From Actinomadura montaniterrae (GTDB taxonomy: Bacteria > Actinomycetota > Actinomycetes > Streptosporangiales > Streptosporangiaceae): a stretch of DNA of 64,000 nucleotides. The stretch covers positions 1,724-65,723 of the forward strand of contig NZ_WBMR01000006.1 of assembly GCF_008923365.1 (NCBI RefSeq), read 5' to 3'. Below, in pieces: positions 15,901 through 24,281 of this stretch. Position numbers and translations under genes: made by a program. Every line of letters begins with the position of its first letter. Positions within the stretch are counted from its first letter, which is position 1. The notes under the pieces are model-generated. The model was not told where the DNA came from, did no database searches, and was given only the letters and a program-made list of their open reading frames with translations.

Positions 15901-17310
15901 ATGACCACGATCCACGAAGGCGGCGCCGTCCAGGCGGCGGACCGGCGGGCGGGCGGGACCCCGCCGTGGGCCGCGCTGCTCGCCGCGTCCATCGGCCAGT
16001 TCCTCGTCGTCCTCGACATCTCCGTCGTCAACGTCGCCCTGCCCGGCATGCGCGCCGGGCTCGGGCTCGGCGCCACGAGCCTGCAATGGGTCGTCAACGC
16101 CTACTCGCTGGCGTTCGCCGGGTTCCTGCTGCTGGGCGGGCGCGCCGCCGACCTGTTCGGCCGCAAGCGGGTGTTCATCACCGGCCTCGGGCTGTTCACC
16201 GCGGCCAGCCTCGCGGGCGGGCTCGCGCAGGACGCCGGGATGCTCATCGGCGCCCGCGCCGTCCAGGGCCTCGGCGCCGCGATCCTCGCGCCCGTCACGC
16301 TGTCGCTGATCACCGGGACGTTCCCGGAGGGACCGGCGCGGACGAAGGCGATCGCGATGTGGACGGCCGTCGGCACCGCCGGCGGCGCGACCGGCGGGCT
16401 CGTCGGCGGGCTGCTCACCGACTACCTCAGCTGGCGCTGGGTGCTGCTGATCAACGTGCCGATCGGCGCCGCCGTCGCGGTGGTCGCGGCGCGGTGGCTG
16501 CGGGAGGAGGGCGCGGCCGCCGCCCGGCAGCGCCTCGACGTGCCCGGCGCGGTGCTCGTCACCGGCGGCGTCGGCCTGCTCGCCTTCGGCATCGGGCGGA
16601 CCGAGCACCACGGCTGGACGTCGGCGGACTCGCTCGTCCCGCTGCTCGCCGGGCTCGTCCTGCTGGCGCTGTTCGTCGCCGTCGAGGCGCGGACGGCGCA
16701 GCCGCTCGTCCAGCTCCGGCTGTTCCGGCTGCGCAGCGTCGCGGTCGGCAACCTCGCCACCCTCGTCAGCACGATGGCGGGGTTCGCGCTCTGGTACTTC
16801 CTGTCGCTCTACATGCAGAACGTCCTGCACTACAGCGCCGTCCGGACCGGGGTGTCGTTCCTGCCGCACACCGCCGGCATCATCCTCGGCTCGAAGCTCG
16901 CGCCGACGCTGATGGCCCGGATGGACGCCCGGCTCCTCGCCGCCGGGGGCGGGCTGATGGCCGCCGCCGGGTTCGCGTGGCAGAGCGCCGTCCTGGACGC
17001 GGGCGGGACGTTCGCCGGGTCGATCCTCGGCCCCGGCATCGTGATGGCGACCGGGTTCGGCCTGCTGATGACGCCGCTGGTGGAGGCGTCGACGGCCGGG
17101 GCGGACCGGGCGGAGGCGGGCGCCGTCGCGGGCGTCGTCAACACCTCGCGGACGATCGGCGGCGCGATCGGCCTGACGATCCTCGCGACCGCGGCGGCCC
17201 GGTCGGGCTCCGACCTCGCGGACGGCTACGCGACCGCGTTCCTGATCGCGGCGGTCATCACGGCGGCGGGCACCGCGCTGGTCGCGTTCCTGCCCCGCAC
17301 CCGGCGCTGA
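15901..17310 (+). CDS. MFS transporter, DHA2 family
   Basis: Second 14-segment drug/proton antiporter, 469 residues, related to but clearly different from the neighbour at 14229. SIGQFLVVLDISVVNVALPGM is motif D1, LQWVVNAYSLAFAGFLLLGGRAADLFGRKR covers motif A, and TAGGATGGLVGGLL resembles motif C. ATG 15901 is taken; an in-frame ATG at 15892 is equally close, and neither has a clear ribosome site. Its stop lies in the first copy of a 15-bp triplicated sequence. Confidence 0.9.
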   Translation: MTTIHEGGAVQAADRRAGGTPPWAALLAASIGQFLVVLDISVVNVALPGMRAGLGLGATSLQWVVNAYSLAFAGFLLLGGRAADLFGRKRVFITGLGLFTAASLAGGLAQDAGMLIGARAVQGLGAAILAPVTLSLITGTFPEGPARTKAIAMWTAVGTAGGATGGLVGGLLTDYLSWRWVLLINVPIGAAVAVVAARWLREEGAAAARQRLDVPGAVLVTGGVGLLAFGIGRTEHHGWTSADSLVPLLAGLVLLALFVAVEARTAQPLVQLRLFRLRSVAVGNLATLVSTMAGFALWYFLSLYMQNVLHYSAVRTGVSFLPHTAGIILGSKLAPTLMARMDARLLAAGGGLMAAAGFAWQSAVLDAGGTFAGSILGPGIVMATGFGLLMTPLVEASTAGADRAEAGAVAGVVNTSRTIGGAIGLTILATAAARSGSDLADGYATAFLIAAVITAAGTALVAFLPRTRR

Positions 17311-17351
17311 CCCAGGCGGTGCTGACTCAAGCGGTGCGGACTCAGGCGGAG
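17307..17351. repeat. Three tandem 15-bp repeats between convergent genes
   Basis: CTGACCCAGGCGGTG, CTGACTCAAGCGGTG and CGGACTCAGGCGGAG lie head to tail. Copy one contains the stop of the DHA2 gene. Copy three contains, on the other strand, the stop codon of the TDT gene. The array thus fills the whole gap between two convergent genes. Confidence 0.75.
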
Positions 17352-18031
17352 GTGCGGGAGGCCGCGGCATGGCGGACGGCCCCGACCGCGACGACCGACC
17401 AGGCGGCGAGCGCCGGCCACAGCAGCACGCGCCCGAGGACGTCCAGCCAGTGTAGGCCGGACACCGTCCCGGCCGTCATCGCGGCCGCCGCCGTCATGCC
17501 GAGGGGGAAGACCGTCGACCAGCGGCGCCCGTCGTAGCCCGTCCGGGGCCGGGCGGCCTCCGCGCAGGCCAGCAGCAGGTACCAGGCGAACGCCGCCGCC
17601 AGGATCACGAGCATCAGCGCTTCCAGCGGCGGCGGCGCGGGCGCGCCGGCCGCCGCGGCGAGCTTCGCGCAGGCCAGCGCCGAGATGGACAGCGCGCCCG
17701 CGAGCAGCCACGCGACCGCCATGAGCGCGAGCAGTGCCTCCGCCGCCATCTCGTGCCGGAACAGCAGGAGGCCGACGCCGAGCACCCCGCTGCCCGCGAC
17801 GGTGGTCAGGGAGACCGGCTCGCGCCTCGCCGCGCGCCGCCCCTCCCGGTCACCGCGCAGCCGCAGGCCGAACGTCACCGCCATCACGGTCCACAGCGCC
17901 GCCGTGACCGCGAGCAGCACGCGCGTCGCCCACGGGAACCCGGCGAGATCCAGCCCCACTGCGACGATGCCCGTGGCCATGACCATCGCGCCCCACGGCT
18001 GCGTACCTCTCGCACTCTCTCCGCCGCGCAC
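17342..18031 (-). CDS. Short TDT (TehA/SLAC1-like) family membrane protein
   Basis: Multi-span membrane protein of 229 residues related to the tellurite-resistance/dicarboxylate transporter (TDT) family. The N-terminal WGAMVMATGIVAVGLDL and the late block RRWSTVFPLGMTAAAAMTAG are the recognisable TDT segments. Family members usually have about 300-350 residues and ten helices; here only about seven hydrophobic stretches remain, so the middle is shortened. The start is GTG at 18031. Whether it still transports an anion is uncertain, and the name tellurite resistance should not be taken as a phenotype. Confidence 0.7.
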   Translation of the reverse strand: MRGGESARGTQPWGAMVMATGIVAVGLDLAGFPWATRVLLAVTAALWTVMAVTFGLRLRGDREGRRAARREPVSLTTVAGSGVLGVGLLLFRHEMAAEALLALMAVAWLLAGALSISALACAKLAAAAGAPAPPPLEALMLVILAAAFAWYLLLACAEAARPRTGYDGRRWSTVFPLGMTAAAAMTAGTVSGLHWLDVLGRVLLWPALAAWSVVAVGAVRHAAASRTSA

Positions 18032-18090
18032 CGATCACTTGTACCGCCGCCCCATCGGGCCTGCGACCCGGCCCCGGGCGAATCGCGGTC

Positions 18091-19344
18091 TCAGGAGGAG
18101 GCCGCCAGGACCGGGGGCTCGGCGGCCGTGGACGGGGCGCGGCGCGCGAGGCGGCGGCCGAGCCGCTGCGCGGGCGCCTCGATCCAGCGCTGCGACGCCC
18201 AGCCGGCGGCCAGCAGCACGACGACGAAGACCAGCAGGCCCGGCACGTTCGCGGGCCCGGACGTGCCGAGGAACTGGGCGGCGACCATCAGCAGCAGCGG
18301 ATGCAGCAGGTAGATCGAGAAGCTCGCGGTGCCGAGGCCCGTCGCCCAGCGCGGGAACCGGCGGTGCCGCAGCAGCCAGCCCGCCGCGAACGTCGCCGCC
18401 GCGGTGAGGACCGTCCCGGCCCAGACGAGCTGGGCGTGCCAGTAGCCGTGCATGTTCCAGACGCCCGCGACGAGCGAGCCGGCCGGCACCAGGACGGCGG
18501 CGGCGATGCCGGACCGGGCCGGGATCTGCCCGTGCTCGGCGCGGTACACGGCGGTCCCCGCGAACATCAGCGCCATCATCGCCAGGCCCTGCCAGGCGCC
18601 GACCCGGCCGTTCAGCAGCACCAGGACGGCCGCGAGCAGCCCGCCGAGGAGCCCGCCCGCGATCCGCGCCCCCGCGCGTCCCGACACCGCCGCCGCGATC
18701 GCCGCCACCAGCGCGGTGAAGCACGCCGCGACGACGACGCCGACGCCGGCCGTCCGGGACAGCAGCCCCGACAGCAGCCAGGTCGGCACCAGCCCGCCGA
18801 CCACCAGCGCCGCCGCCGCCAGCCCGACGGAGACCGGCGCCGACCGGCGGTGCGCGCCGACCACGAACAGCGCCACGACCAGCAGGTAGAAGGCCATCTC
18901 GTAGGACAGCGTCCACAGCACGTTCATCGCGTTCGGGACGGCGAGGAGGTCCTGCATCATCGTGACGTGCGCGAGGACCGCCGTCACCGGGTGGTACTGC
19001 TCCAGGCCGGCGCGCAGGCCCCGGACGCCCAGCAGGAACGGCAGGATCGCGAGCAGGCACGCCACGGCGAGCAGCGGGTAGATGCGGAAGAACCGGCCGA
19101 TCCAGAACCCGCGCACGCTCTCCCGCCGCTCCAGCGACGCGGGCACGATGTAGCCGCTGACCAGGAAGAACACGAGGACCCCGTAGGTGCCGGGGTCGAA
19201 CCAGCCCTGCAGCGCGATCCGCACGTCGGGCAGGTACACGTAGCTCGCGTGGTGCAGGGCCACCACCAGTGCCGCCCACCCCCGCAGCACGTCCAGCCAT
19301 GTGAGGCGCGCCGTTGGGGTGGAAACACCTAATGGCGGGATCAT
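18091..19344 (-). CDS. Membrane acyltransferase, family 3 (OafA/YrhL-like)
   Basis: Integral membrane O-acyltransferase of 417 residues with about ten helices, which would transfer acyl groups to cell-surface sugars or secondary metabolites. The N-terminus has LTWLDVLRGWAALVVALHHASYVYL, the usual R-A-x10-H catalytic region, and VFFLVSGYIVPASL follows as in the family. RFFRIYPLL is the conserved loop. It stands alone on the minus strand with a long AT-richer upstream region. The acceptor is unknown. Confidence 0.9.
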   Translation of the reverse strand: MIPPLGVSTPTARLTWLDVLRGWAALVVALHHASYVYLPDVRIALQGWFDPGTYGVLVFFLVSGYIVPASLERRESVRGFWIGRFFRIYPLLAVACLLAILPFLLGVRGLRAGLEQYHPVTAVLAHVTMMQDLLAVPNAMNVLWTLSYEMAFYLLVVALFVVGAHRRSAPVSVGLAAAALVVGGLVPTWLLSGLLSRTAGVGVVVAACFTALVAAIAAAVSGRAGARIAGGLLGGLLAAVLVLLNGRVGAWQGLAMMALMFAGTAVYRAEHGQIPARSGIAAAVLVPAGSLVAGVWNMHGYWHAQLVWAGTVLTAAATFAAGWLLRHRRFPRWATGLGTASFSIYLLHPLLLMVAAQFLGTSGPANVPGLLVFVVVLLAAGWASQRWIEAPAQRLGRRLARRAPSTAAEPPVLAASS

Positions 19345-19668
19345 CCCGACAGGCTAGACCTAGTAGGAAGAAACGCCACTAATTTCGTCAACTTCTCCAG
19401 GAAACCCCAAGGTTCGCGCGCGGCGCGCCACGCCCACAGATCACGAAGAGAGGGGCGCGAAGTTCTAGCGCCGCTAGCGGACCGGGCCGCCGCGATCTCC
19501 CGGAATCGCCCAGATACGTTCCATATCGCCATCAGGCGGCGGCGGTTTGGCCTCCGCGGGATGACCTGCATAGATTTGGATGAGCAGCATCATTGACGTG
19601 CGCTGCGCCATACTGCTAGAAACGGGGCGCGGCAACATAGGTTACGTATCCACGGACGGGAGAGGCCT
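19345..19668. promoter_or_regulatory. Divergent promoter region, acyltransferase / SIS operon
   Basis: No gene is supported here. Its AT content is clearly higher than the surroundings. A plus-strand promoter candidate is TTGACG at 19593-19598 with TAGAAA at 19617-19622 (18-base spacing), about 50 bases before the SIS gene. A 13-bp palindrome CTAGCG-C-CGCTAG lies at 19465-19477. A minus-strand frame at 19341-19571 looks like chance. Confidence 0.5.
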
Positions 19669-20361
19669 GTGAGCGAGGAGTCCCCCCGGCCTCCGGCAGC
19701 GGACCGCCAGGCCGAGGCGGCCGCCGAGAACCGCCGGCTGACCAGCCCGGACGCCCGCTACGGCGCGCGCCTGCGGCGGCAGTCCTCGGCGTCGGTGCTG
19801 CTGAACGCCGTCATCGAGGCCGACCGCGCCAACCTCGCGCGCACCATGGCCGCGCTCCAGGCCGACGGGACGCTGGAGCAGGCCGCCGGACGGGTCGTCG
19901 CGGCCCGGCGCCGGTTCGTCCTCGGCAGCGCCAAGAGCCGCGCGCACGCCACCCTCCTGCACCTGGAGCTGTCGGCCAGCCTCGCCGGCGTCACCCTGAT
20001 CGACGAGGCCGCCGTCCGGGCCATCGACGTGCTCAGCGACGTGCGGCCGACCGACGTGCTCATCGCGTTCTCGTTCCGCCGGTACGCCCGCCCCACCATC
20101 GTCGTGGCGCGCGAGTTCGCCGCCGCCGGCGGGCACGTCGTGGCCATCACCGACGACGCCGGCAGCCCCCTCGCCGCCGCGGCGCACACCACCGTGGTGG
20201 TCGGCACCGGCAGCGCGTCGTTCGCCGACTCCCCGACCGCGATCTCCGCCGTCGTGCACGCGCTGGCCACGCTCACCGCGGCCAGCGCGAAGGGCGCGCG
20301 GCGGCGGCTGGCCCGGCGCGAGGGGCTCGCCCACGCGCTGGCGATCTACTCCGACGAATGA
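19669..20361 (+). CDS. SIS-domain protein resembling RpiR/MurR but lacking the HTH
   Basis: Product of 230 residues that aligns by eye with the linker and sugar-isomerase (SIS) part of RpiR/MurR regulators: ANLARTMAAL, then RFVLGSAKSRAHATLLHLELS and VLIAFSFRRYARPTIVVAREFAAAGGHVVAITD. RpiR regulators usually have about 280 residues with an N-terminal helix-turn-helix of about 75. Here only a 45-residue charged stretch precedes the linker, and the DNA upstream has stops and no HTH coding. GTG 19669 has GGGAGAGG before it. It leads the D-aminoacylase operon, 13 bases from the next gene. It may be a regulator that lost DNA binding, a partner of another protein, or an enzyme. Confidence 0.75.
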   Translation: MSEESPRPPAADRQAEAAAENRRLTSPDARYGARLRRQSSASVLLNAVIEADRANLARTMAALQADGTLEQAAGRVVAARRRFVLGSAKSRAHATLLHLELSASLAGVTLIDEAAVRAIDVLSDVRPTDVLIAFSFRRYARPTIVVAREFAAAGGHVVAITDDAGSPLAAAAHTTVVVGTGSASFADSPTAISAVVHALATLTAASAKGARRRLARREGLAHALAIYSDE

Positions 20362-20374
20362 GGGGCGCGCACCG

Positions 20375-21970
20375 ATGAGACACCCGGCGTACGAGACCGA
20401 CGACGTCGTCATCACCGGCGGCCAGGTGCTGGACGGCACCGGCGCGCCGGCGCGGCGCGCCGACGTGGTGGTGCGCGAGGGCCGGATCCAGGACGTCGTC
20501 CCGCCCGGCAAGACGCACGAGGGCCCGGAGCTGGACGCCGCCGGCCTGGTGGTCGCGCCGGGCTTCATCGACCTGCACTCGCACGCGGACTTCACCGTCC
20601 AGGAGCACCCGTCCGCCGACACGGCCGTCCACCAGGGCGTGACGACGCTGCTCGGCGGCAACTGCGGGTTCTCGCCGTTCCCGGTCGCCGCGGCGGAGGA
20701 GCTGCGCGGCGCCGCCGGGTTCCTGGCGTCCGGCGTCGACTTCCAGTGGACCGACCTCGACGGCTACGCCCGCGCCGTCGACGCGGACCGGCCCGCGATC
20801 AACCTGGCGACGCAGGTCGGGCACCAGGCGCTGCGCACCCTCGTGATGGGCCCGGACGAGCGGCCCGCCACCGAGGACGAGCTGGCGGCGATGCGGTCGC
20901 TGCTGGCGGCCGCCGCCGAGCAGGGCGCGTTCGGCTTCTCCACCGGGCTGATCTACGCGCCCGGGTCGTACGCGCCGCCCGGCGAGGTCGCCGCGCTCGC
21001 CGCCGAGGCCGCGCGGCACGGGCTCCTCTACTCCACGCACATGCGCAACGAGAGCAACGAGCTGCTCGCGGCGGTCGACGAGGCGCTGGACGCGGCGCGC
21101 CGGTCGGGGGCGCGGCTGGAGATCTCGCACCTGAAGGCGATGGGCCCAGCCAACCACGGGACCGTCCACGAGGCGCTCGCGAAGATCGAGTCGGCCCGCG
21201 CCGAGGGGGTGGACGTCACCGCCGACGTGTACCCCTACACCGCGTCGTCCACGACGCTGACGTCCCGGCTGCCGGGCTGGGCGATGGACGGCGGCGCCGC
21301 GCGGCTGCTCGAACGCCTGATGGAACGCTCCACCCGGACGCGCATCGCGACCGAGCTGCGCGCCCGCTTCGGCCGCGACATCGACCCCGCCGGAGTCGTC
21401 GTCGCCGAGATGCCGGACGGCCCCTACTCCCGGTTCACCGGCCGCAGCCTCGCCGACATCGGCGCTGAGACCGGCATGGACCCGGCGGAGGCGGCGCTCG
21501 AGCTGCTGGCCGCGCACAACGCGACCGTCTCGATCGTCAACCACGCCATGTCCGCCGACGACGTGTCGGCCGTCCTCGCGCACCCGCTCGTCAGCGTCGC
21601 CAGCGACGGCTGGACCCTCGCCCCGGCCGGCGAGGGCCGCCCGCACCCGCGCAGCTTCGGCACGTTCGCCCGCGTCCTCGGCCGCTACGTGCGGGAGGAC
21701 GGGCTGCTCACGCTGCCCGAGGCCGTCCGGAAGATGACCTCCCTCCCGGCCGCCCGGCTCGGGCTCGCCGACCGCGGCGAGATCCGCGCCGGCCGCGTCG
21801 CCGACATCGCGGTGTTCGACGCCGACGCGGTCACCGACACCTCCGACTTCGCAGACCCGTGGCGGCTCGCCACGGGTGTGCGGCACGTGCTCGTGCGCGG
21901 CGTCTCCGTGCTGCGCGACGGCACGGCCACCGGCGCGCGTCCCGGACGCGTGCTGCGCCGTGCCGGCTGA
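20375..21970 (+). CDS. N-acyl-D-amino-acid deacylase (D-aminoacylase)
   Basis: Metal-dependent amidohydrolase of 531 residues that releases D-amino acids from N-acyl-D-amino acids. The beta-sandwich N-terminus DVVITGGQVLDGTG leads to GFIDLHSHAD (H68, H70 metal ligands). C97 in GGNCGFS is the unusual Cys ligand of D-aminoacylases, and H222 (STHMRNE), H252 (EISHLKAMG, with K254) and catalytic D411 (SVASDGWTL) complete the site. It lies between the SIS gene and the permease in one operon, and near a racemase system for D-amino acids, which supports a catabolic role. Substrate range cannot be read; dihydroorotase-like relatives are less likely given the GNCGFS motif. Confidence 0.92.
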   Translation: MRHPAYETDDVVITGGQVLDGTGAPARRADVVVREGRIQDVVPPGKTHEGPELDAAGLVVAPGFIDLHSHADFTVQEHPSADTAVHQGVTTLLGGNCGFSPFPVAAAEELRGAAGFLASGVDFQWTDLDGYARAVDADRPAINLATQVGHQALRTLVMGPDERPATEDELAAMRSLLAAAAEQGAFGFSTGLIYAPGSYAPPGEVAALAAEAARHGLLYSTHMRNESNELLAAVDEALDAARRSGARLEISHLKAMGPANHGTVHEALAKIESARAEGVDVTADVYPYTASSTTLTSRLPGWAMDGGAARLLERLMERSTRTRIATELRARFGRDIDPAGVVVAEMPDGPYSRFTGRSLADIGAETGMDPAEAALELLAAHNATVSIVNHAMSADDVSAVLAHPLVSVASDGWTLAPAGEGRPHPRSFGTFARVLGRYVREDGLLTLPEAVRKMTSLPAARLGLADRGEIRAGRVADIAVFDADAVTDTSDFADPWRLATGVRHVLVRGVSVLRDGTATGARPGRVLRRAG

Positions 21971-22018
21971 GCACGTCGTTACCGGATCCCCCCGGATCCC
22001 CGTTGAACAGGAGCGCGA

Positions 22019-23428
22019 TTGAGCAGCGCCATCTCGCTCGGCGGACGGCTGGACCGCAGGCAGCTCACCTCGGTGGCCTGCTTCGCGGTCTGCGTCGTCG
22101 CGGGCATCGTGCTGGCCGTCGCAGGCGGCAAGGCCGGCATCTGGGGCCTCGTCCCCATCATCATGTACGCGGTGCTGGCCCTGCTCGGCGTGGACGTCGT
22201 GCTGGCCACCATCGGCGCCGTCATCGTCGCCGCGATCATGACCAGGACCGCGCCCGTCCCGCTCGGCGAGCAGCTCGCCACCTCCATGGGCTCGCTGGTC
22301 GCGGTGATCGGCCTGATCATCCTGCTCGGCGCCGGCCTCGGCCACGTCGCGCAGGAGACCGGCGCCGCGCAGACCCTCGTCCGGACGGTGATGGGCCGCA
22401 TCGGGCTCAGCACCCCCACCCGCGTCCAGCTCGGCGTCATGGTGTCGTCGCTGGTCATCGTGGGTGCGCTCGGCACCCTCGCGGGCGGCAACGCGATCAT
22501 CGCGCCGATCGTCATCCCGATCGCGGCGCGGATGGGCTGGCGGCCCCCGGCCGTCGCGGCGATGTTCCACGCGGCGGGCGCGGCCGGGCTGATGCTCGGC
22601 CCGTTCACCCCGCCGGTCGTGACGATCACCGCCGCGGCGAGGCTGTCGTACGGCGACTACCTGCTGCACGCGGGCCTGCCGGTCGGCGCGATCACGATCG
22701 TGACCGGGTTCTTCATGGCCCGCTGGATCCAGAAGCACACCGACCAGGAGTACGCGCCCGAGGACGCCGCGAAGGACGACGACGACGCGGACGCCGCGCC
22801 GAACAAGCGCGGCCAGTGGGCGGCGCTCGCCTTCATCGGCGTGCTCGTCGCGCTCGCCGTGTACGGCGTGTGGGTCAAGGCCGGGTACTCGTACGCGCTG
22901 GTCGTCATGGTGGTCACGGCCGCCGCGACCGGCCTCGCCGGCGGTCTCGGCGCGAAGGGCACGGCGGAGGCCGTCTACGCGGGCGCGGCCCGGCTGATCT
23001 GGTTGTTCATGCTGTTCTGGCTGCTGGACCCGCTGCTGACCCTGGTGCAGAAGACCGGCGCGTTCGACACGATCTTCGATCACCTCAAGGGCGTCATGCC
23101 CGACGTCGGCCCGTACGTGTTCCTGCTGCTGGTGGTCCTGCTCGGGTACGTGCACGCGGTGCCCGGCGCGGCGGTCGCCCAGGTCGTCCTGATCAACAAG
23201 CTGTTCGGGCCGCTGGTGACGTCGCTCGGCGTGCCGCCGGCGGCGTGGGCGGTGTCGCTGCTCGGCACCGCGCAGATCGATCAGCTCGGCCCGTACCCGA
23301 CCGCGGACATGATGGGGCAGATGGGTCTCGCCCGCTCCAGCGATCTGCGGATGATGCTGTTCAACGGCTGGGCCATCATGGTCGCGAACACGGCCGGGTT
23401 CCTGGTCCTGTTCGCGATCCTGCTCTAG
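22019..23428 (+). CDS. Ion-transporter-superfamily permease (NhaC/GntP-like)
   Basis: Membrane protein of 469 residues with about 12 helices in two halves, split by an acidic loop rich in Asp near residue 250. Features shared with NhaC, GntP and related carboxylate permeases are the re-entrant type segments GTLAGGNAIIAPIVIPI and GAAGLMLGPFTPPVVTITAAARLSYGDYL, and HAVPGAAVAQVVLINKLFGP in the second half. The start is TTG, supported by AGGAG five bases upstream. Its place after D-aminoacylase suggests uptake of D-amino acids, N-acyl-D-amino acids or peptides in this pathway; sodium/proton antiport is the alternative. Confidence 0.8.
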   Translation: MSSAISLGGRLDRRQLTSVACFAVCVVAGIVLAVAGGKAGIWGLVPIIMYAVLALLGVDVVLATIGAVIVAAIMTRTAPVPLGEQLATSMGSLVAVIGLIILLGAGLGHVAQETGAAQTLVRTVMGRIGLSTPTRVQLGVMVSSLVIVGALGTLAGGNAIIAPIVIPIAARMGWRPPAVAAMFHAAGAAGLMLGPFTPPVVTITAAARLSYGDYLLHAGLPVGAITIVTGFFMARWIQKHTDQEYAPEDAAKDDDDADAAPNKRGQWAALAFIGVLVALAVYGVWVKAGYSYALVVMVVTAAATGLAGGLGAKGTAEAVYAGAARLIWLFMLFWLLDPLLTLVQKTGAFDTIFDHLKGVMPDVGPYVFLLLVVLLGYVHAVPGAAVAQVVLINKLFGPLVTSLGVPPAAWAVSLLGTAQIDQLGPYPTADMMGQMGLARSSDLRMMLFNGWAIMVANTAGFLVLFAILL

Positions 23429-23439
23429 TCCCGACGACG

Positions 23440-23464
23440 CCGCCCCGGGGCCGACCCGGGGCGG
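23440..23464 (+). terminator. GC stem-loop between permease and serine hydrolase genes
   Basis: A 10-bp perfect stem (CCGCCCCGGG / CCCGGGGCGG) encloses GCCGA. It lies inside the operon, 12 bases after the permease stop and 21 before the next start, so it may act as a partial terminator or as an mRNA-stabilising element. Confidence 0.55.
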
Positions 23465-23485
23465 CCCTGCTCCCGGAGGTCCGGC

Positions 23486-24265
23486 GTGCGCGACGAACTC
23501 GACGAACTGGTGCGGCGGGCGTCCCGCCTGGGCGGGACGCTCGGCGTCGTCGCGCACGACCTCGGCACCGGGGAGCGCGCGGAGGTGAACGCGGAGCGCC
23601 GCTTCACGTCCGCGTCCGTGATCAAGATCGCGATCATGGCGACGGTGCTGGCGGAGGCCGAGGCCGGCGGCCGGTCCCTCGACGACCGGCTGCCGGCCCC
23701 GCCGGACGCCCGCGTCCCCGGCAGCGGCGTCATCAAGGACCTCGCGGACGCGGCGGAGTTCAGCGTCCGCGACCTGCTCACCCTGATGATCATCGTGAGC
23801 GACAACACCGCCACGAACCTGCTGATCGACCTGGTCGGGAGGGACGCGGTGAACGCCTGGTGCGCCCGCAAGGGGCTGCGCGGCACCGTGCTGGCCCGCG
23901 TGATGATGGACGCGGCGGCCCGCGAGCGCGGCGAGGAGAACGTCACGACCCCGGCGGACGTCGCGGCCCTGCTGACCGGCCTGGTCAGGGGCGAGCTGCT
24001 CGGCGAGCGGGCCACCGCGTTCGCGCTCGACGCGCTGTCCCGCCAGCAGCTCAACGACCGCCTGCCCCGCCACCTCCCGCCGGGCGTGACGCTGGCGCAC
24101 AAGACGGGCGAGCTGGCGGCCGTCTGCCACGACGCCGGGATCGTCCTCGCGAAGGGCCGCGAGCCGATCGTCCTCGTGGCCATGACGGAGGGCATCGACA
24201 GCGAGTCCGAGGCCGCCACCCTGATCGCCGAAACCGGCCGAGCCGCCTACACCGCCCTCCTCTGA
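23486..24265 (+). CDS. Cytoplasmic class A beta-lactamase-like serine hydrolase
   Basis: Penicillin-recognising serine hydrolase fold (Beta-lactamase2), 259 residues. S44-VI-K47 is the nucleophile motif, S105-D106-N107 the second, and K206-T207-G208 the third; TTPADVAALL follows the omega-loop region. Two things differ from real beta-lactamases. No signal peptide or lipobox is present, so it should stay in the cytoplasm. The omega loop also lacks the R-x-E166-x-x-L-N pattern, reading LARVMMDAAARE instead. It may therefore cleave or acylate a D-amino-acid peptide or ester rather than hydrolyse penicillins. GTG start after GGAGG. Last gene of the D-aminoacylase operon, convergent with the racemase. 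Confidence 0.85.
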   Translation: MRDELDELVRRASRLGGTLGVVAHDLGTGERAEVNAERRFTSASVIKIAIMATVLAEAEAGGRSLDDRLPAPPDARVPGSGVIKDLADAAEFSVRDLLTLMIIVSDNTATNLLIDLVGRDAVNAWCARKGLRGTVLARVMMDAAARERGEENVTTPADVAALLTGLVRGELLGERATAFALDALSRQQLNDRLPRHLPPGVTLAHKTGELAAVCHDAGIVLAKGREPIVLVAMTEGIDSESEAATLIAETGRAAYTALL

Positions 24266-24281
24266 CCCGGCCAGGTGCGGG

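Noticed and set aside
19341-19571. Minus-strand frame of 76 codons upstream of the acyltransferase
   Set aside because: No ribosome site or recognisable family, in an AT-richer intergenic region that fits a promoter better.
20273-24130. Long minus-strand open frame opposite the D-aminoacylase operon
   Set aside because: Composition is His/Arg/Asp/Gly-rich repeats from the reverse of real genes; D-aminoacylase, permease and hydrolase on the plus strand explain the region.
23486-24265. Beta-lactam resistance gene
   Set aside because: No export signal and no omega-loop glutamate; context is amino-acid metabolism.
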